Shown here in pieces: positions 11,640 through 24,200 of a stretch of 64,000 bases of DNA. The stretch is from Anaeramoeba flamelloides. Lineage: Eukaryota > Metamonada > Anaeramoebidae. The stretch lies in the NCBI GenBank assembly GCA_027625915.1, contig JANTQA010000030.1, positions 1,426,001 through 1,490,000 on the forward strand, given 5' to 3'. Every line of letters starts with the position of its first letter. Position 1 is the first letter of the stretch. Under the pieces are notes generated by a model. That model was given only the letters and a program-made list of their open reading frames with translations, made no database searches and was not told the origin of the DNA. The translations under genes and the position numbers were made by a program.

Positions 11640-13200
11640 ATTATTTGGTTTTAATTGCTCGTTTTCTTCTATATAAACCCAAATCATTAGGGATATGTTT
11701 TCAAATGTTTGTAGATTTTTTGATTTTACTTGAAAACCAGTCTCTATAAAAATAAATTATCAAGTGGAAAAAATATATAGAATTTTAGAGATTTTGGAAT
11801 GAATCAAAATAATGAAAAACTTCAAAAAAGAAAAAATCCAAAGAAATTCTATATTTTGGAATTTTTTTAGATAAACAAACATATTTAAAATTTAATCTTG
11901 AAAAATTTAAAATCAATTTTATAAAATTAATCAATATTTTACAATAAAAGAAATTTCATAATGGATTAAAAATTCATTTTTTGAAAAGCAGTTTTTATAA
12001 CTAACTACTACAGTCATTTCCACTTTTAAGACACAAACTTTCAACGAAATTTAAAGCCCAGAAAAATCTCAAATTAAAGCACAAAATTTATAATTTTTTT
12101 TTTTTACAATTTATTTTACTAGAATCTGAATTTTGTACCTTAATTTTAGATTTATATTGTGCGTTAAATTTCGTTGAAGTTTGTGCCTTGAAAGTGGAAC
12201 TGACTTTATATGGATTATAAATATTTCAGTTGGTACAAAAGTATTTCAATTCAATAGTTGGTTGAAGAAATAAAAAAGTCACAAAATTTTTCTTAATAAA
12301 TACACATTAACATAAATTTATTTATAAAACTGAAGCAAAAATATACTATGTTAGAATAACGGCATAAAAAGAAGAGATAAACTAATTCTAAAATTATTTT
12401 TTTTTTGGTTTTCATGAAATAGTTCATAATTTTAAATTTGGAGAAAATAAATTACAAAGTATCAACTTGTAATCAAACAACTTAATACATTAGAAATTGA
12501 GCTTGATAAATACTGAATAAAAGAACTAGAAAACAGTACCAGTTGTAAATGTTGTTATATTTTCCATAATTTCAAAGAATTGAGTATAATCTTTTTTTTT
12601 CCTCAATTTTTTTGAATCATGGAATACTGCCGTTAGCTTTTGTTTAATTTGAGAAATAAAAATAAAATTTTTAAAATTTTGTTTGAATTTCTTAAATTCA
12701 AAAATAAAAGCTAGATACTTGACAGAACTCTGCTTATTTATGAAACTTGAAAATAGCCCTCAAAAAATAATCAAATATTATCTCTATTCAAAAAAATATC
12801 AATAAAAAGTTGTCACGATAAATTCACTCAAGTGTATAGATTTTCCTAGAATTCAAAATAAAAGAGAAAAATCTTTGATTTTACTCTATTCTTTGAAATT
12901 CTGGAAAGTTCAAAGATAAAAGATATTAAAAATGGAAGGGTTCAACTTTGGTTTTCAAACCAGATATTTTGTATATTATTTAAATAGATGTTCTTATGAT
13001 AAGAACATTGATCGATCAATATTCTGTGAATTATCAAAAAAATCAAAAAATTTCGATATCATTGAAGATCTAGACCATTTTCAATTGAATTTTCTATCAA
13101 ATGGAAATCGTGATAAAATCCCAATTATGGAATTAAAAAAAATTAAATATATCTAAAATATTAACTAAATTATATTAGTATTACTATTTTTGATTCTATT
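11640..13200 (+). mobile_element. Decayed LINE copy (RT to 3' end) split by a MITE
   Basis: The region follows the order of ORF2 of the 30-36 kb LINE. A decayed FADD region lies near 11700, followed by 'gaattttagagattttggaatga' and 'aaatttaatcttgaaaaattta' near 11780-11930. A MITE at 12011-12206 interrupts the copy. It then continues to a C-terminal frame at 12932-13156 that reads YLNRCSYDKNIDRSIFCELSKK and IIEDLDHFQLN, close to the LINE's C-terminal zinc region with one Cys changed. Stops and frameshifts are numerous. Confidence 0.75.
12011..12206. mobile_element. 197-bp foldback MITE, copy 3, inside a LINE relic
   Basis: TA-flanked at 12009-12010 and 12207-12208. The ends are CAGTCATTTCCACTTTTAAG and its near complement, more diverged than in the other copies. 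It lies within a decayed LINE, so it inserted after, or during the decay of, that copy. Confidence 0.8.
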
Positions 13201-13329
13201 TAAAAAAAGTTCCAAGATATCAATTAGTCATAATGGTTAATGTTCTTCTTTATAGTCTTAAACTCAATTTATAAATTAAAATTTCGATATTAAGTGGGTG
13301 TTGTAGAGTGCCTTCAAATGCTGTCAAGT

Positions 13330-13630
13330 GTCTTAGATTTTTTTTAATAGAGAAATAAACCCAAAATTAAATAAATTTTATCTTAATTACTAAAATTAAA
13401 AAAAAACCCAAACAGAAGTTTTCTTGGAGTTTTCTATTTTATCTGTTAAGTTTTCTAGGTTTTTTTTACTTTCGAAATAAACCGAAAATTCATTAAAATT
13501 TTCTGTTTATTTCTAAAGTAAAAAAACCTAACAAAAATCTATAGATTTTCCCAATATATAGTTAACTTAAAAAAACCTAACAAAAATTTATATATTATAC
13601 AAATAAACAAAAAAATCAAGAAAATCTCAG
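13330..13630. repeat. Foldback repeat of the AACCTA family
   Basis: Left arm 'ggttttttttactttcgaaa', centre 'ccgaaaattcattaaaattttc', right arm 'tctaaagtaaaaaaacct', with outer 'ggagttttctattttatctg' sequence. It belongs to the same family as 541-981 and 58150-58330. Boundaries are approximate and it is non-coding. Confidence 0.45.
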
Positions 13631-13854
13631 GGTAGACGTTTTTTAAAATTTCGGAAAGAAAGAGAAAATTTAAGGTGTTTTTTTTTATTTATGAAAAAAT
13701 AAAAATAACTTAAAAGCTGGTTTTTTGTTTGGAATTTTGTTTTTGTTTAAAAAATTAATTGGTTTTCAAATCAAAATAAAAATTATAAAAAAATGAACTA
13801 ACATTATTAAAAATTTTAAAATTATGGAAAAAAATTAAATATTTTTCTTGATTC

Positions 13855-14185
13855 TTTTAAATTTTAGACAATTTAATAATTAATAAGAGGAATTAAAAAA
13901 ATCCTCCTTGAAATAATAAAAAAAAATATATAATTTTTCGGGGCAATGAATTTGAATTGAATTATTTTTTAGTTTGACAAAAATATCAGAAAAACAACAA
14001 AATATTAAGTGAAAAATTTTTTCAATTTTTTTTTCTTAAAACCCTAAAATTTAATAAATAATTGAAATAAAAACTTATTAAAGATTCCTAAATCACAATT
14101 TAGGAATTTAATAGTAAATAAGAGGAATTAAAAACTCATCTGTTAAATAATTAAAAAAAAAGAAGAAGAAGAAGAAGAAGAATAA
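13855..14185 (+). mobile_element. Two LINE 3'-tail fragments
   Basis: Two short stretches match the 3' end of the 30-36 kb LINE: 'aataagaggaattaaaaaaa' at about 13880 and, more completely, about 14085-14185. The second has the 'cctaaatcacaatttagg' stem-loop, 'aataagaggaattaaaaact' and a terminal poly(A) followed by (gaa)n. They are probably separate 5'-truncated insertions. Confidence 0.55.
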
Positions 14186-15703
14186 ATTACAACTTTTTAA
14201 TTTGTTTATTTTTAATTAATAATTAATTACTCAATTTTAATTATTTTAGTTGGTTAATAATAATCCAAAGATTACAATCATTAATTAAATTTACTTTTAT
14301 TTTGCATTTTTTTTTATTTTCAAACAAACAAAATTAAATCAAATTAATAATTTAAATAAATAAAAAAAAAATAGATATTATCAAATATCTTATTTAAATA
14401 ATAATATTTTGTTATTTATGTCCTTAATAATTACATCAATCAATATTCCATAATCTTTTTAATTTATGAGAAATTTAAAAAATATGTGAAAAAAATGATC
14501 AAGGTTTAATACTATATTCAAGGATTCAATATTTGATTTATTTTTTCTCGTATTTTAAAAATTAAATGAAAATTTAAAGGTTATTTGTTCATACGAAATA
14601 TTGAATATTACTAAAAGTGAGATTTGCCAAAAAAAAAAATTTTTTGTCCATTTTTCTTTTTATAAATTGATCAAAACATTCAAACATAAAAAGATTTGAT
14701 CATTTTGACTGAAAAGGAATTTGTATACAAGGATTAATTTTATAAATAATTACCAATTTCTCTAAAGCCAATAAAATTGTTTTTTAATCGGGTTTATTAT
14801 ACCTTCTCCAAAAAAAAATGACAATATCCAATTTGGAAAAAATAAATAAATCAGAGTTTTTTATAGCTTAAAAAGCAAAATAATACAATTTTTTAATCAA
14901 GAAGTCTTTATTTTAAGTAACTTACATTTCAAAAATTGTGACTCACCTGAGATAATATATTGACAAAAATATATTCTTTACTATTCAAGAACAATTAATA
15001 ATCCAATCTGATGGGTAATTAACTTTTCAATCATACCAAATATATAAAAACCTGATATTTTAAAAATAATAAAAACTAAAAAAAAGCTTTTAACAATTTT
15101 TTATATGAGCATTACAAATTGTATTTTCAAACATGTATTATAACCATGAGACAAACATTGTTTTTAATCACTGTTTTCAAAATGTTTTTTTCATTTCTTT
15201 TAGAATACCTTTGCGGGTGAGACAAAATAATTCTATTTTCTAAATATCTTCAAGTCTCACATACTGGGTATTTCTCAATTGATATGATTAGTATCGATTG
15301 TTAAAATTTACAAATGATAAAATAAAGGAGACCATCTGTTTGTAGTGTATTAGGGATTATTCTCACCTAAAAATGACAAAATTTGGATTTGTCTCACTCA
15401 TACTTTGACTTTTTATTTTAAATGAAGAAAAATTGAGAGACTTATCTCAGGCTATGACACAGTCGTCTCCAGAGGAAAACTAAATACAATTTGAATTAAT
15501 TTTAATTAAAATCAAGTTTGGAATATCGTTACCAAGAAGCCAATTTTTTTGATATTTTATCCTAAAAACTGGTTTGAAAAAACAGAATTAAAAAAACATT
15601 TTGATTTATAAAAAAACACTTTAAATGTATTCTTTCACTGTCGAATTCTGTTACTGAAATCAAGTTAACAAAAATTATACTGTTCTCAGTTTATTGCCTT
15701 TTC
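14186..15703. other. Gap, nothing coding
   Basis: AT-rich spacer without a convincing frame. Possible small inverted repeats, 'gcgggtgagacaaa' near 15210 and 'atttgtctcactcatac' near 15397, bracket about 200 bases and may be another foldback element. A single copy does not settle this. Confidence 0.3.
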
Positions 15704-15917
15704 TTACGGATCATCATAACAAAAAAAAAATAGAAAAAAAAAAACGAAAGATCTTGAACTTCTTATTTTAAATAGATCTGAGTAATGAAAACAAAAAAAA
15801 AAGAAAATTTGAAAATAATTAGCCTTGAATGTGTTAGTGACACTTAGTAAAAAATGAAAAAAATTAATGTCAAAATGAAAGAAAAAAAAAAAAGAAAAGA
15901 AAAGAAAGAAAAAGGAT

Positions 15918-16169
15918 TTAGTGTTCAAAAACAATTTTTTTAACCTCAACCTCTTCCAGTTCTGAAAGTTCTTTATATAACGCATCACGTTTTTCTCCAA
16001 TTAATTCAATAATTATGATTCCTTTTGTCCCACACTTTTCGGTTGAAACCTCATTTAATCCCAATCTTGTCTTGATCGTGCAAGGGTATTTTAGGAATGT
16101 TTTTTGAAGAGTAATACAATTTGTTTTTTCCAAATGAATTGCTACAATGTGGTGGTCTTCTTCAGTCAT
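15918..16169 (-). CDS. Small ACT-like protein resembling the iron-only hydrogenase system regulator family
   Basis: An 83-residue intronless protein starting MTEEDHHIVAIHLEKTN. The pattern is beta-alpha-beta-beta-alpha-beta: a first strand, a helix ending LQKTFLKYPC, the signature TIKTRLGLNEV, a strand GIIIIELIG, a helix and a final VEVKKIVFEH strand. The RLGL motif, followed by a Gly-Ile-Ile-Ile strand and a closing V-x-V-K-x strand, recalls small ACT/NikR-like bacterial proteins annotated as 'iron-only hydrogenase system regulator' (TM1266-like). That assignment is from memory of the family. An in-frame ATG at 16235 would add 22 residues rich in Phe and Leu; I regard this as leader sequence, but a signal or targeting peptide cannot be excluded. 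Absence of introns and the bacterial relatives suggest lateral transfer. Confidence 0.55.
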   Translation of the reverse strand: MTEEDHHIVAIHLEKTNCITLQKTFLKYPCTIKTRLGLNEVSTEKCGTKGIIIIELIGEKRDALYKELSELEEVEVKKIVFEH

Positions 16170-16235
16170 TTTTAGAGTTCTTCGATCTTTGTAAAAGAGA
16201 AAAAAAGATATAAGAAAAAAAAGAAGAGAATTCAT

Positions 16236-18989
16236 AAGTGAAACAATTTTTAAAAGATCAAAAATAAAGGGGTAAAAAGTCGTACATTGAGAGAAAGTTT
16301 TACAAATTAAAAAATGATTTTTGACAAAGTTAAAAAGTTCTTATTTGGCTCAATGAAGAACCCAAATTGTAGAACTGAATACATGTTTATATGAAATGGT
16401 TTAAAAGATGCGAGAAAGGAGAAATTTTGCTTTAAAAATGTTGATTGGGTAAAAAAGTTTCAAAAAAAGTTTGACAGAAAGGACTCTTTTTGAAGTTTTT
16501 AAAGGCTAAAAACGCTTTTTTATCACTTTATTTTTTTAATCTTTTTATTTAAAAGATACCGATCAAATGATGGTTTAACATTTGTATCGGAAACACCGAA
16601 CTTCGTTTCTATTATGATATTACAAAAGTTTCTTTAGAAAATAAAAAAAACTTGATCTGAAAAAAAAAATGTAACAACCCAAGAAAACTTCGTCTTCCAT
16701 TTTGATTGAAGGAAACAAAAATAAAAGGCTTTTCAGACATTTTTTTCTCTTTTTTTTAAATCAATAATTTCTTTAAAAACTCTCTGGAGATCGAGTTTGG
16801 TTTTTATGTTCTTAATTTAAATCTTGCTGTCAAATCTAAATTTCAGTAATTCCAAAAAACTAGAAAATCCTATTATCTGTTAAAATCAAAAATATCCTTT
16901 TTTGAGAAAAATATATGCCATGAAAATAATCTCCAATAAACTTTTAATTGTGAATATTAGGAAAGTTATTGTATATTGATGTATTTTAAAATATACTCAT
17001 ATTTGAATGAGAAATGGGATAAATTTTTAACTTCATACACAATTTTCTTTTTTTTAACCAAGAAACTTGCAAAGAAAGAGATTGTAATTTGTGATCTCAA
17101 TTATTTGTTTGGCACTTTTTATTTCGATTTGATATATTGGGTGAAAAATTGAAAGCTAAATGAAATCAAGAGTCCTGTATTGAAAAAAAAATAATCAACC
17201 CAAATTTTATGCATTTTGAATTTCAATAACCAGTAATTTCCGTATTTAAAATCAAATCCTTTTTTTCAAGAAACAAACTTTTATAATTCTAACTTACCCA
17301 GTTATTGGAATAATGTTCAATTTAATTAGGCTTGTTCAAATCATGATTCAATCAATCAAAAAACACGAAAAAAAATTATCATTTTCTAAACCCTAGCCAA
17401 ACATCTATAAAAACCCTTTTTTTTTCAAAATAAGTTGATCTACATTGGTTATGTAAGAATTACTTGAGTTTTCAATAGAAAACCCCACTTTAATGAACTT
17501 TAGGTAGGTTTATTATTGAGTTCATCAAAAAATTGGTTATTTATAAAAAGGGTTTGATTTAAAATAGTTGTAATTAGACAATAATTTTCCTAATATTAAC
17601 AATAAAAAAGTTTTACTGGGATTATTCTCAGGGCAGATAATTTTTTCATAAAAGAACTTTAATGATTTTTAGAGATAATTTGATTTTCCAGTTTCTTGTA
17701 ATTTCTGAGATTTAGATTTTGAAGTTTTATTTTCCGCAATTTTCTATGAATATATAATTTTTATTTTTTTAAGAGTAAATTAATGTTCATATTATCAATA
17801 TTATCCTACTTGATCCTCAGGCTAAACTATATAAACAATTTATAAAAAAGATGTTAAATTTATTAATTATTTTTAATTAAATAAATTCCAATATATCCAT
17901 TTAAAAAATAAATATTTATCATCTCTTGGTTCTTAATAATAATAAAATGTGTATATTAGCAAACTAGTCTAAATTCCATAATAAATGGACCATATTTTTG
18001 TATTTTATTACTTTTTTTTATTTTATTTTAACAAAAAACAAATATTTCAAGTCTATAGAGCTGAAAATTAAAATAGGTATTTTTTTATTATAGTAGATAA
18101 TTTCAATTTATTAAAAATACTTATTTTCAAAATTCTATTTTTAATGGACCAAAGATGTTAAAATGGAGTTTATTTAATAAAAGTTGTGAAATTTTCAGAT
18201 CACACTTTTCTCTGATACACTTCGTGTTAGAAAATTGGAGGTTATATTTTTCCTTTTCATTAAAAATTTATTGTTATACCAATTTTAAATCTTCTCTTAT
18301 TTTTTAATAGAAGGAAAAAAGTACAATATTTTATTATTTAACAAATCCTATATAAATTCCCTATTTTTTTATGGTATTTCTAATTTCTTACATCGAAAAA
18401 ATGTGTTTATTTGATTTTTTTTTTCAATTTTTTACAAATCTTTTATTTACAAAAAATTTTGAAATATCAACAATATGGACTAATACAAGCATTGCTAATA
18501 GTTCTCTTAATTGTATATTGCCTGTTTGGGAATAAAAAAAACATATCACTCAGAGAATTTTATTTGTAAAATTAAAAATAAATTCCCCACTTTTTTGGTA
18601 TTTTGTTATGGAAAAAAAATTTGTTTTAATTATTAGATCATGATTTAGAAAAAATATATAAAAATTATAAGAAACAATTTAAAAATTATAAATATATTTA
18701 TATACAAAAATAATTGCAATCTATTAAAAATTAAAAACATGGAGAATAAGTTCAGATATTTTTAAAGCTAACTAACAATATTTTCTTTTTTAACTTGAAT
18801 ATTCTAAATCTATATCAGTTAATATTTTTTTTTAAGTTTAATAGATTTTCTATGTTTATTATTATATTATTTGTATTCTAATTCATTCTTCAACTGGTAT
18901 GTTTTAAAACTGGATTATAACTATTATATTGTACAATTTTGTTTTTCTGAGGATTTTTTTATTGATTTTTTTTTCTTATATAAACTCTG
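16236..18989. other. Long gap, no gene seen
   Basis: About 2.7 kb of AT-rich sequence with no convincing frame. The part at 17580-17665 ('ataattttcctaatattaac', then a GGG-x-TTATT block) resembles stretches near 53240, 53335 and 54180, so it holds a minor dispersed repeat. Confidence 0.35.
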
Positions 18990-19904
18990 TTTCAGTCAAA
19001 GTGGCCCAACATTTTTTTAAAATATCAATTATTTTATATAATTGACCTTTGAAGAACAAATTCGAAATAAACAGAATAATATATACTGTTAATTTTGAAA
19101 TAAAAAGATCAAAATTTTCATTCATCCTTTCAAAAAAATCACATTCCAAAAATTAAAATAAATCATCAAAGTGATAAGTTCTAAAAATCGAAAAATTAAT
19201 AATTGAAGCTGGTGTGAAGAATTAAAAATTTGAAATCTTACAATTATTTAAAAATCTTTTTTTGGAAAGCTGAATGAAAATATTGTTCAATTTATTTTGC
19301 AACAAATAGTATCAAAGAATTGTTGATATATGTCTGAAAGAAAACTAATTAATCAATATATTTTCTTAACAATTGAAAAACTCAAATTCTTATTCCCCAT
19401 TGAGAAAAACAACAATGTTCGTTTTGAACTTCTACTTGTATTTGAATAATAAATATGAAACATTTTTCACTCCATTTTTCATAATTTTCTTTTAGAAACC
19501 AAGTCCCCAAACGTAGTGTGTGTTGGTATTTGTGGTCTCTATTTGAAAAAGGGAATGAAAATTCAGTTAAATTTTTTCACATTTAATAAACAAATATCAA
19601 GATCTAAGATCGAATGGAATATCAATAGAAATCAATATGATTTCTCAAAAATCATTTCCACGTTTTCAATAACCTTAGAATAACACATTTTTACAAGTGA
19701 CTCTTGATCTTGCAATAAAAAATTTTTTCCTACTGAATTAGGTTTTAAAAAAAAAATCGAAAAACAAAAACAAAAAAGTGTAGAAATGTGTAAAAAAATC
19801 TTTCGATTTTGAAAATTTCCAAAATAAAGTTTTTCTTCTAATATCTACGCAAACCCCATAAACATATGTATTTTACCCATTAAAACTGGCCCCTTTGACT
19901 GAAA
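18990..19904. mobile_element. TIR element, family C, copy 1 (~0.9 kb)
   Basis: The left end TTTCAGTCAAAGTGGCCC and the right end GGCCCCTTTGACTGAAA form a ~17-base terminal inverted repeat. The interior aligns with 43488-44177, which lacks about 220 bases of this copy. A part of the interior also appears at 52577-52800. No transposase frame survives, so it is a non-autonomous DNA element. Confidence 0.7.
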
Positions 19905-21268
19905 AATATTTTATGAAATTTTTTGAGAAATATTTTGTTTTTTTTTTTAAAATCTTTTTAACCTTTTTGCCTATGATTGGATCAATTGGTGATGACATAT
20001 TTTTTTAAAAAAAATAAATTAAAAAACATTTCAAAAATAATTTTTTTTGCAAGTAGAATTTTCAAAAGGTAATTATGCTTTCTAAAAATAAAAACCATTT
20101 AATTTTTCTTTCTTAAACAAAAATAATAAAAAAAAAAAAAATTAAGAATTTTTACAATTCAAACTTGTAAAGAATTTTGGAGACACTAAGAACATTTTTT
20201 GAAATGAAAATACAAAAACAGTTTTATTATTGCTCTAATGTTAAAGGATGATATTCTTATCCCCAAATCCCTCCTTAAAAAATTGAAAATTCTTACCAAT
20301 TAAATTCCTATTTTTTAAACTTGATAATCTATACTTTATAATTTTTTAAAAAAATTCAAAATAAAGCCAAAAAAAAAAAAAATTAAAATATTATACCTTC
20401 ATTTATTATTTAATATCTACAAATATATATGTGTATCCTTATTAAATTCAGATTAAAGAAACTGATTGTAAGTGATTTTTTTATTAACAACCAATGAAAA
20501 CATAATTAGACTTACAAATCTTTCTTCTGGAAATCAAAATAACACTTTTTAGATTATACACTTTAATCTTTCTTTTCCATTGCAAGAAATGTAATCCTTA
20601 AAGCTTTAGTAAAACCTTATAATTAAAATAGGGGGTGTATCAAATCTTTAAAAGAAGTTTCGAACAAGTATTAAAAGAAATGTAACAATGTTGTAAAAAT
20701 TTTTCAATTTTTTTGATAGGAAATACAAAAGTTGTAAAAGATTTCAAAAGAGAAGAAAATGATCATTTAAAGCATTTTTAACAGATAACCATCCACAAGT
20801 TGAATATATCAACTGTGCGATAACATTAAATAAAGGAAAATTTGAAATTATATTTTAATCTTTATAAGAATTCTTTTAATAAAATAAGTATTAAATATTA
20901 AAATTTATATATTCAGCACCGAAAAAAATTTTTTGTTTTTTTGATCTTGTAGTTTTTAATTATTAATTATTGTTAAATAATTTTTTTCTATAATGCCAAT
21001 TTATTATTGTTCCTAAAGAAAAATTTTTAAAACAACCAAATTTTTGAAATTTATGAGAAAAAAAATTTGTTTTTCAAAATTCTTTTCAAAAATTGAATAA
21101 AAAAAAAATTCAAAACAACATCCTTATATGTAAAATTGATTAGTATTATTTATTGATTTATCAACTCTATAATACAAAAAAAAAAAAAAAAATTATCTTG
21201 CAAATATAATAAATTTATCTTTCCTAATAATCATATAAAGGAAAGAATGATAATAAAAATCACAAATA
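19905..21268. other. Gap downstream of the DOCK gene
   Basis: AT-rich spacer with long A runs. I see no coding frame and no recognisable repeat. Confidence 0.35.
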
Positions 21269-24200
21269 TTAAAGATAAGAACTAAACAAATTAGTAATTT
21301 TTAGAAATGATTGGTCGAATTTAGATTGTATGGCAGGGCAATTTCTGCCTGTAATATTTGAATGTGCATTTATTGCTTTATTTATACATTTCAAAAACAA
21401 TTTTATGGTATCTTTTAATTGTTTTAAATGGCTAATTTTAATATTTTGGGAATTTTTAAAAAAGATGTTATGATATTTTATTATTAGCAAAGTATTATTT
21501 TTTTTTTTTATTAAAGTATCCTTTAACAGATTTTGCAAAATATTTATTCTAATATTAAATCTAGCTAATTCGGTTTTATACTTTAAAATTTCTTCTTGTA
21601 AATTCTGTATTGCTACTTGTATTGGTAGTAAATATATAATTTCTGTTTCTTTTATTAATAATCTTGTGGTCATATAAGGGAAAGAGTGTTCGGTTGTTAA
21701 AATAGTCTTTTTAATACATTTTTCCTTTATATCTGTTTCATTTTTTTCGAATGAATTTTTATTTGTTTTATTCCTTTTTAATTTTGCTTTATTATTTTGT
21801 TTTTTGTTATTTTTATCCTTATTATCATTTTGGTCCATCTCTTTCTTCTTGTCCTTATCATTTCCATTCCCGTTATCGTTCCCACTCTCATTCCCATTAT
21901 CCTGATTAAATTCACCATCATCAATATCATGATTATTTTTTAACATTTTCACAGATAATGAAAAGGGGGAATCAAAATAAAACTGGTTGATATTATGCAT
22001 TTTTTCATAGGGAGTAATTCTAGTCAACATTTCCTCTGGGTGAAAAAAGGGTTCCACTGGTGTAATAATAAAATAAATATTATTTTTTTTTAAATCCTTA
22101 ATTAAATTAGCTTTATTATCCTTCAAAAAAAAAATATTTTCCTGAGCGTACTGTTGTAGAAATCTCTTTTCAAATTTTAATTTTAAATCATGAATTGTAA
22201 TATTTTCTTGGCATTTATAGATATATTCCAATTTTTGTATCTCACTATCATCATTATTATCATTATCATCAACATCATTTTGTTTATTATAATTCATATT
22301 TAATAAATTATTCCTATTATCCTTTTTATAATTAACATTATAACTGTTATGGTCATCATCATTATTATTCAAATGGTTACTATAAAAAATGATTCTAAAA
22401 TATTTGCCAAAGTGTCTATTATATTTCGTAAATTCTTGATTTAACAATTCATAAGATTTTTTTAAATTATTAAAAGTCTGAGAAATGGATCTGTAATTTC
22501 TTCTATATTTATGAATAGTTATTAAAATTTGATAAACATTTGAAGTTAATTCGAAATACTGGCCATCTCTTAAATAATCAATGCAAGTTTCAAGGCATTC
22601 AACCAAGCCGTTTTCAGAAAAGTATTCCTGATCTATTGTTTTGAAATCGATTTGATCTTTATTTTTCCCAAAGCATTCTTCTAAAACTGAATTATTAATA
22701 TGGCAAAGATCTTGAGCGCCGCGTTGAGGAAGCCAGTAAGTGTTTATATGTGTTAATTTGATATATTCTGCAATCATCGCGCATTTATGTAGTGTGGTTA
22801 TTGCAGCCTCGGCATAATTTTTATTTTGAATCATAAAATCGCATAATTTACTCAGCCAACTGAATCTAATATTGGGAGTTTTTAAATAACCATCAGCAAT
22901 TCTTAATAATAGATCCGCATACATTTCGGGATCTGATTTATAATCAGACACCTTTAGGGAGTCTAATAAAATTCCTAACAAATTGTCGATTAATAATTTT
23001 ACTTGTTTTGTGAATTTATAATGGTCACGTTTTTGCGCCAAATACCAAATAACTGAAAAGAATTTTTTATAATAAAATAATTCATTTTTGGCATACTTTT
23101 TGTTTAGATCCCCAACTAGCCTATCTAAAGATAGACTAAAAAGAATTTTGGTTCGAGTTAAATTTTTTGTTAGATCATAATTTATTGCTATTAATAAATA
23201 AAGAAATGTGTTTGCTAATTTTCTAGTTTTTGAATTTTGAAAAACTATTTTATTAAAAATTGAATTACATAATTCACTCAATAAATTGTTATGAGTATTA
23301 TTAGTGTTACGCGTGTTATAATTATTAAGTTTGTTTGTTTTTTCGTTATTTATATCATCTTCAGATATGCTATTGCTATTAGTATTGCTATTATATTTCG
23401 AGTTCTTTTGATTATTAATAGAATTAAAATTGGTGTTATTTTCTAAATACAATTTTTTTTGAAATTTTTCAATAATAACATAAAAAAGAGAAAATAATTG
23501 ATTAATTATAAAATAAGAATTTGGTTGGTTAAACATATAAATTAATAAATTTAATATTTTATTAAAAATGGTTAATTCATCTTTAATATTTTCATTTGAT
23601 TTTTTTGTTTTTTCGTATTTAATTAATATATCCTCCATTAATTCAATTATAATTAAATTTATTTGAGTACATAATTTTTTTTCATTGTTAATTTCATGTT
23701 CTTTTTTATTTTCAGGTTTATTTAAACGATAATTGAAATTATTTTTATGTTTATTAACAGTATGTGATCTTTGTAATGTTCTCCATTTCCGGCTTTTCGA
23801 ACTAGGCTTTTTATTATTTGTATTAATTTTTTTTTGATTTTTTTTATTTGTTTTTAGATTTACTTTATTGTTCTGATTAACTCTTTTTAAATGATATGAA
23901 AATTTTTGAACAGTGTTGTCTTTGTTACTGTTGTCTTTATTTCTGTTGACGTTGTGTACGGTAATATTGTTGTTCTTGATTATATTGTTGTTCTTGATTA
24001 TAATGTTGTCATCGGCGTTATTATTATTATGGTTGTTGTTGTTGTTGTTGTTGTTGTTATTTCTGTTTAATATGTTTTTGTTGATGTTGATGATGATATT
24101 ACTGTTTCTGGTGTGGTTTTCGTTGTCGTTGTCGCTGTTGTTATAAAAAATTTGTTTGAGTAAATTATTATTTTTAATTGTTTTTCTTTTATTTATTTTT

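Noticed and set aside
15704-16000. 98-residue Phe-rich minus frame overlapping the hydrogenase-regulator-like gene
   Set aside because: Low-complexity frame in T-rich 3' flank, out of frame with the recognisable protein.
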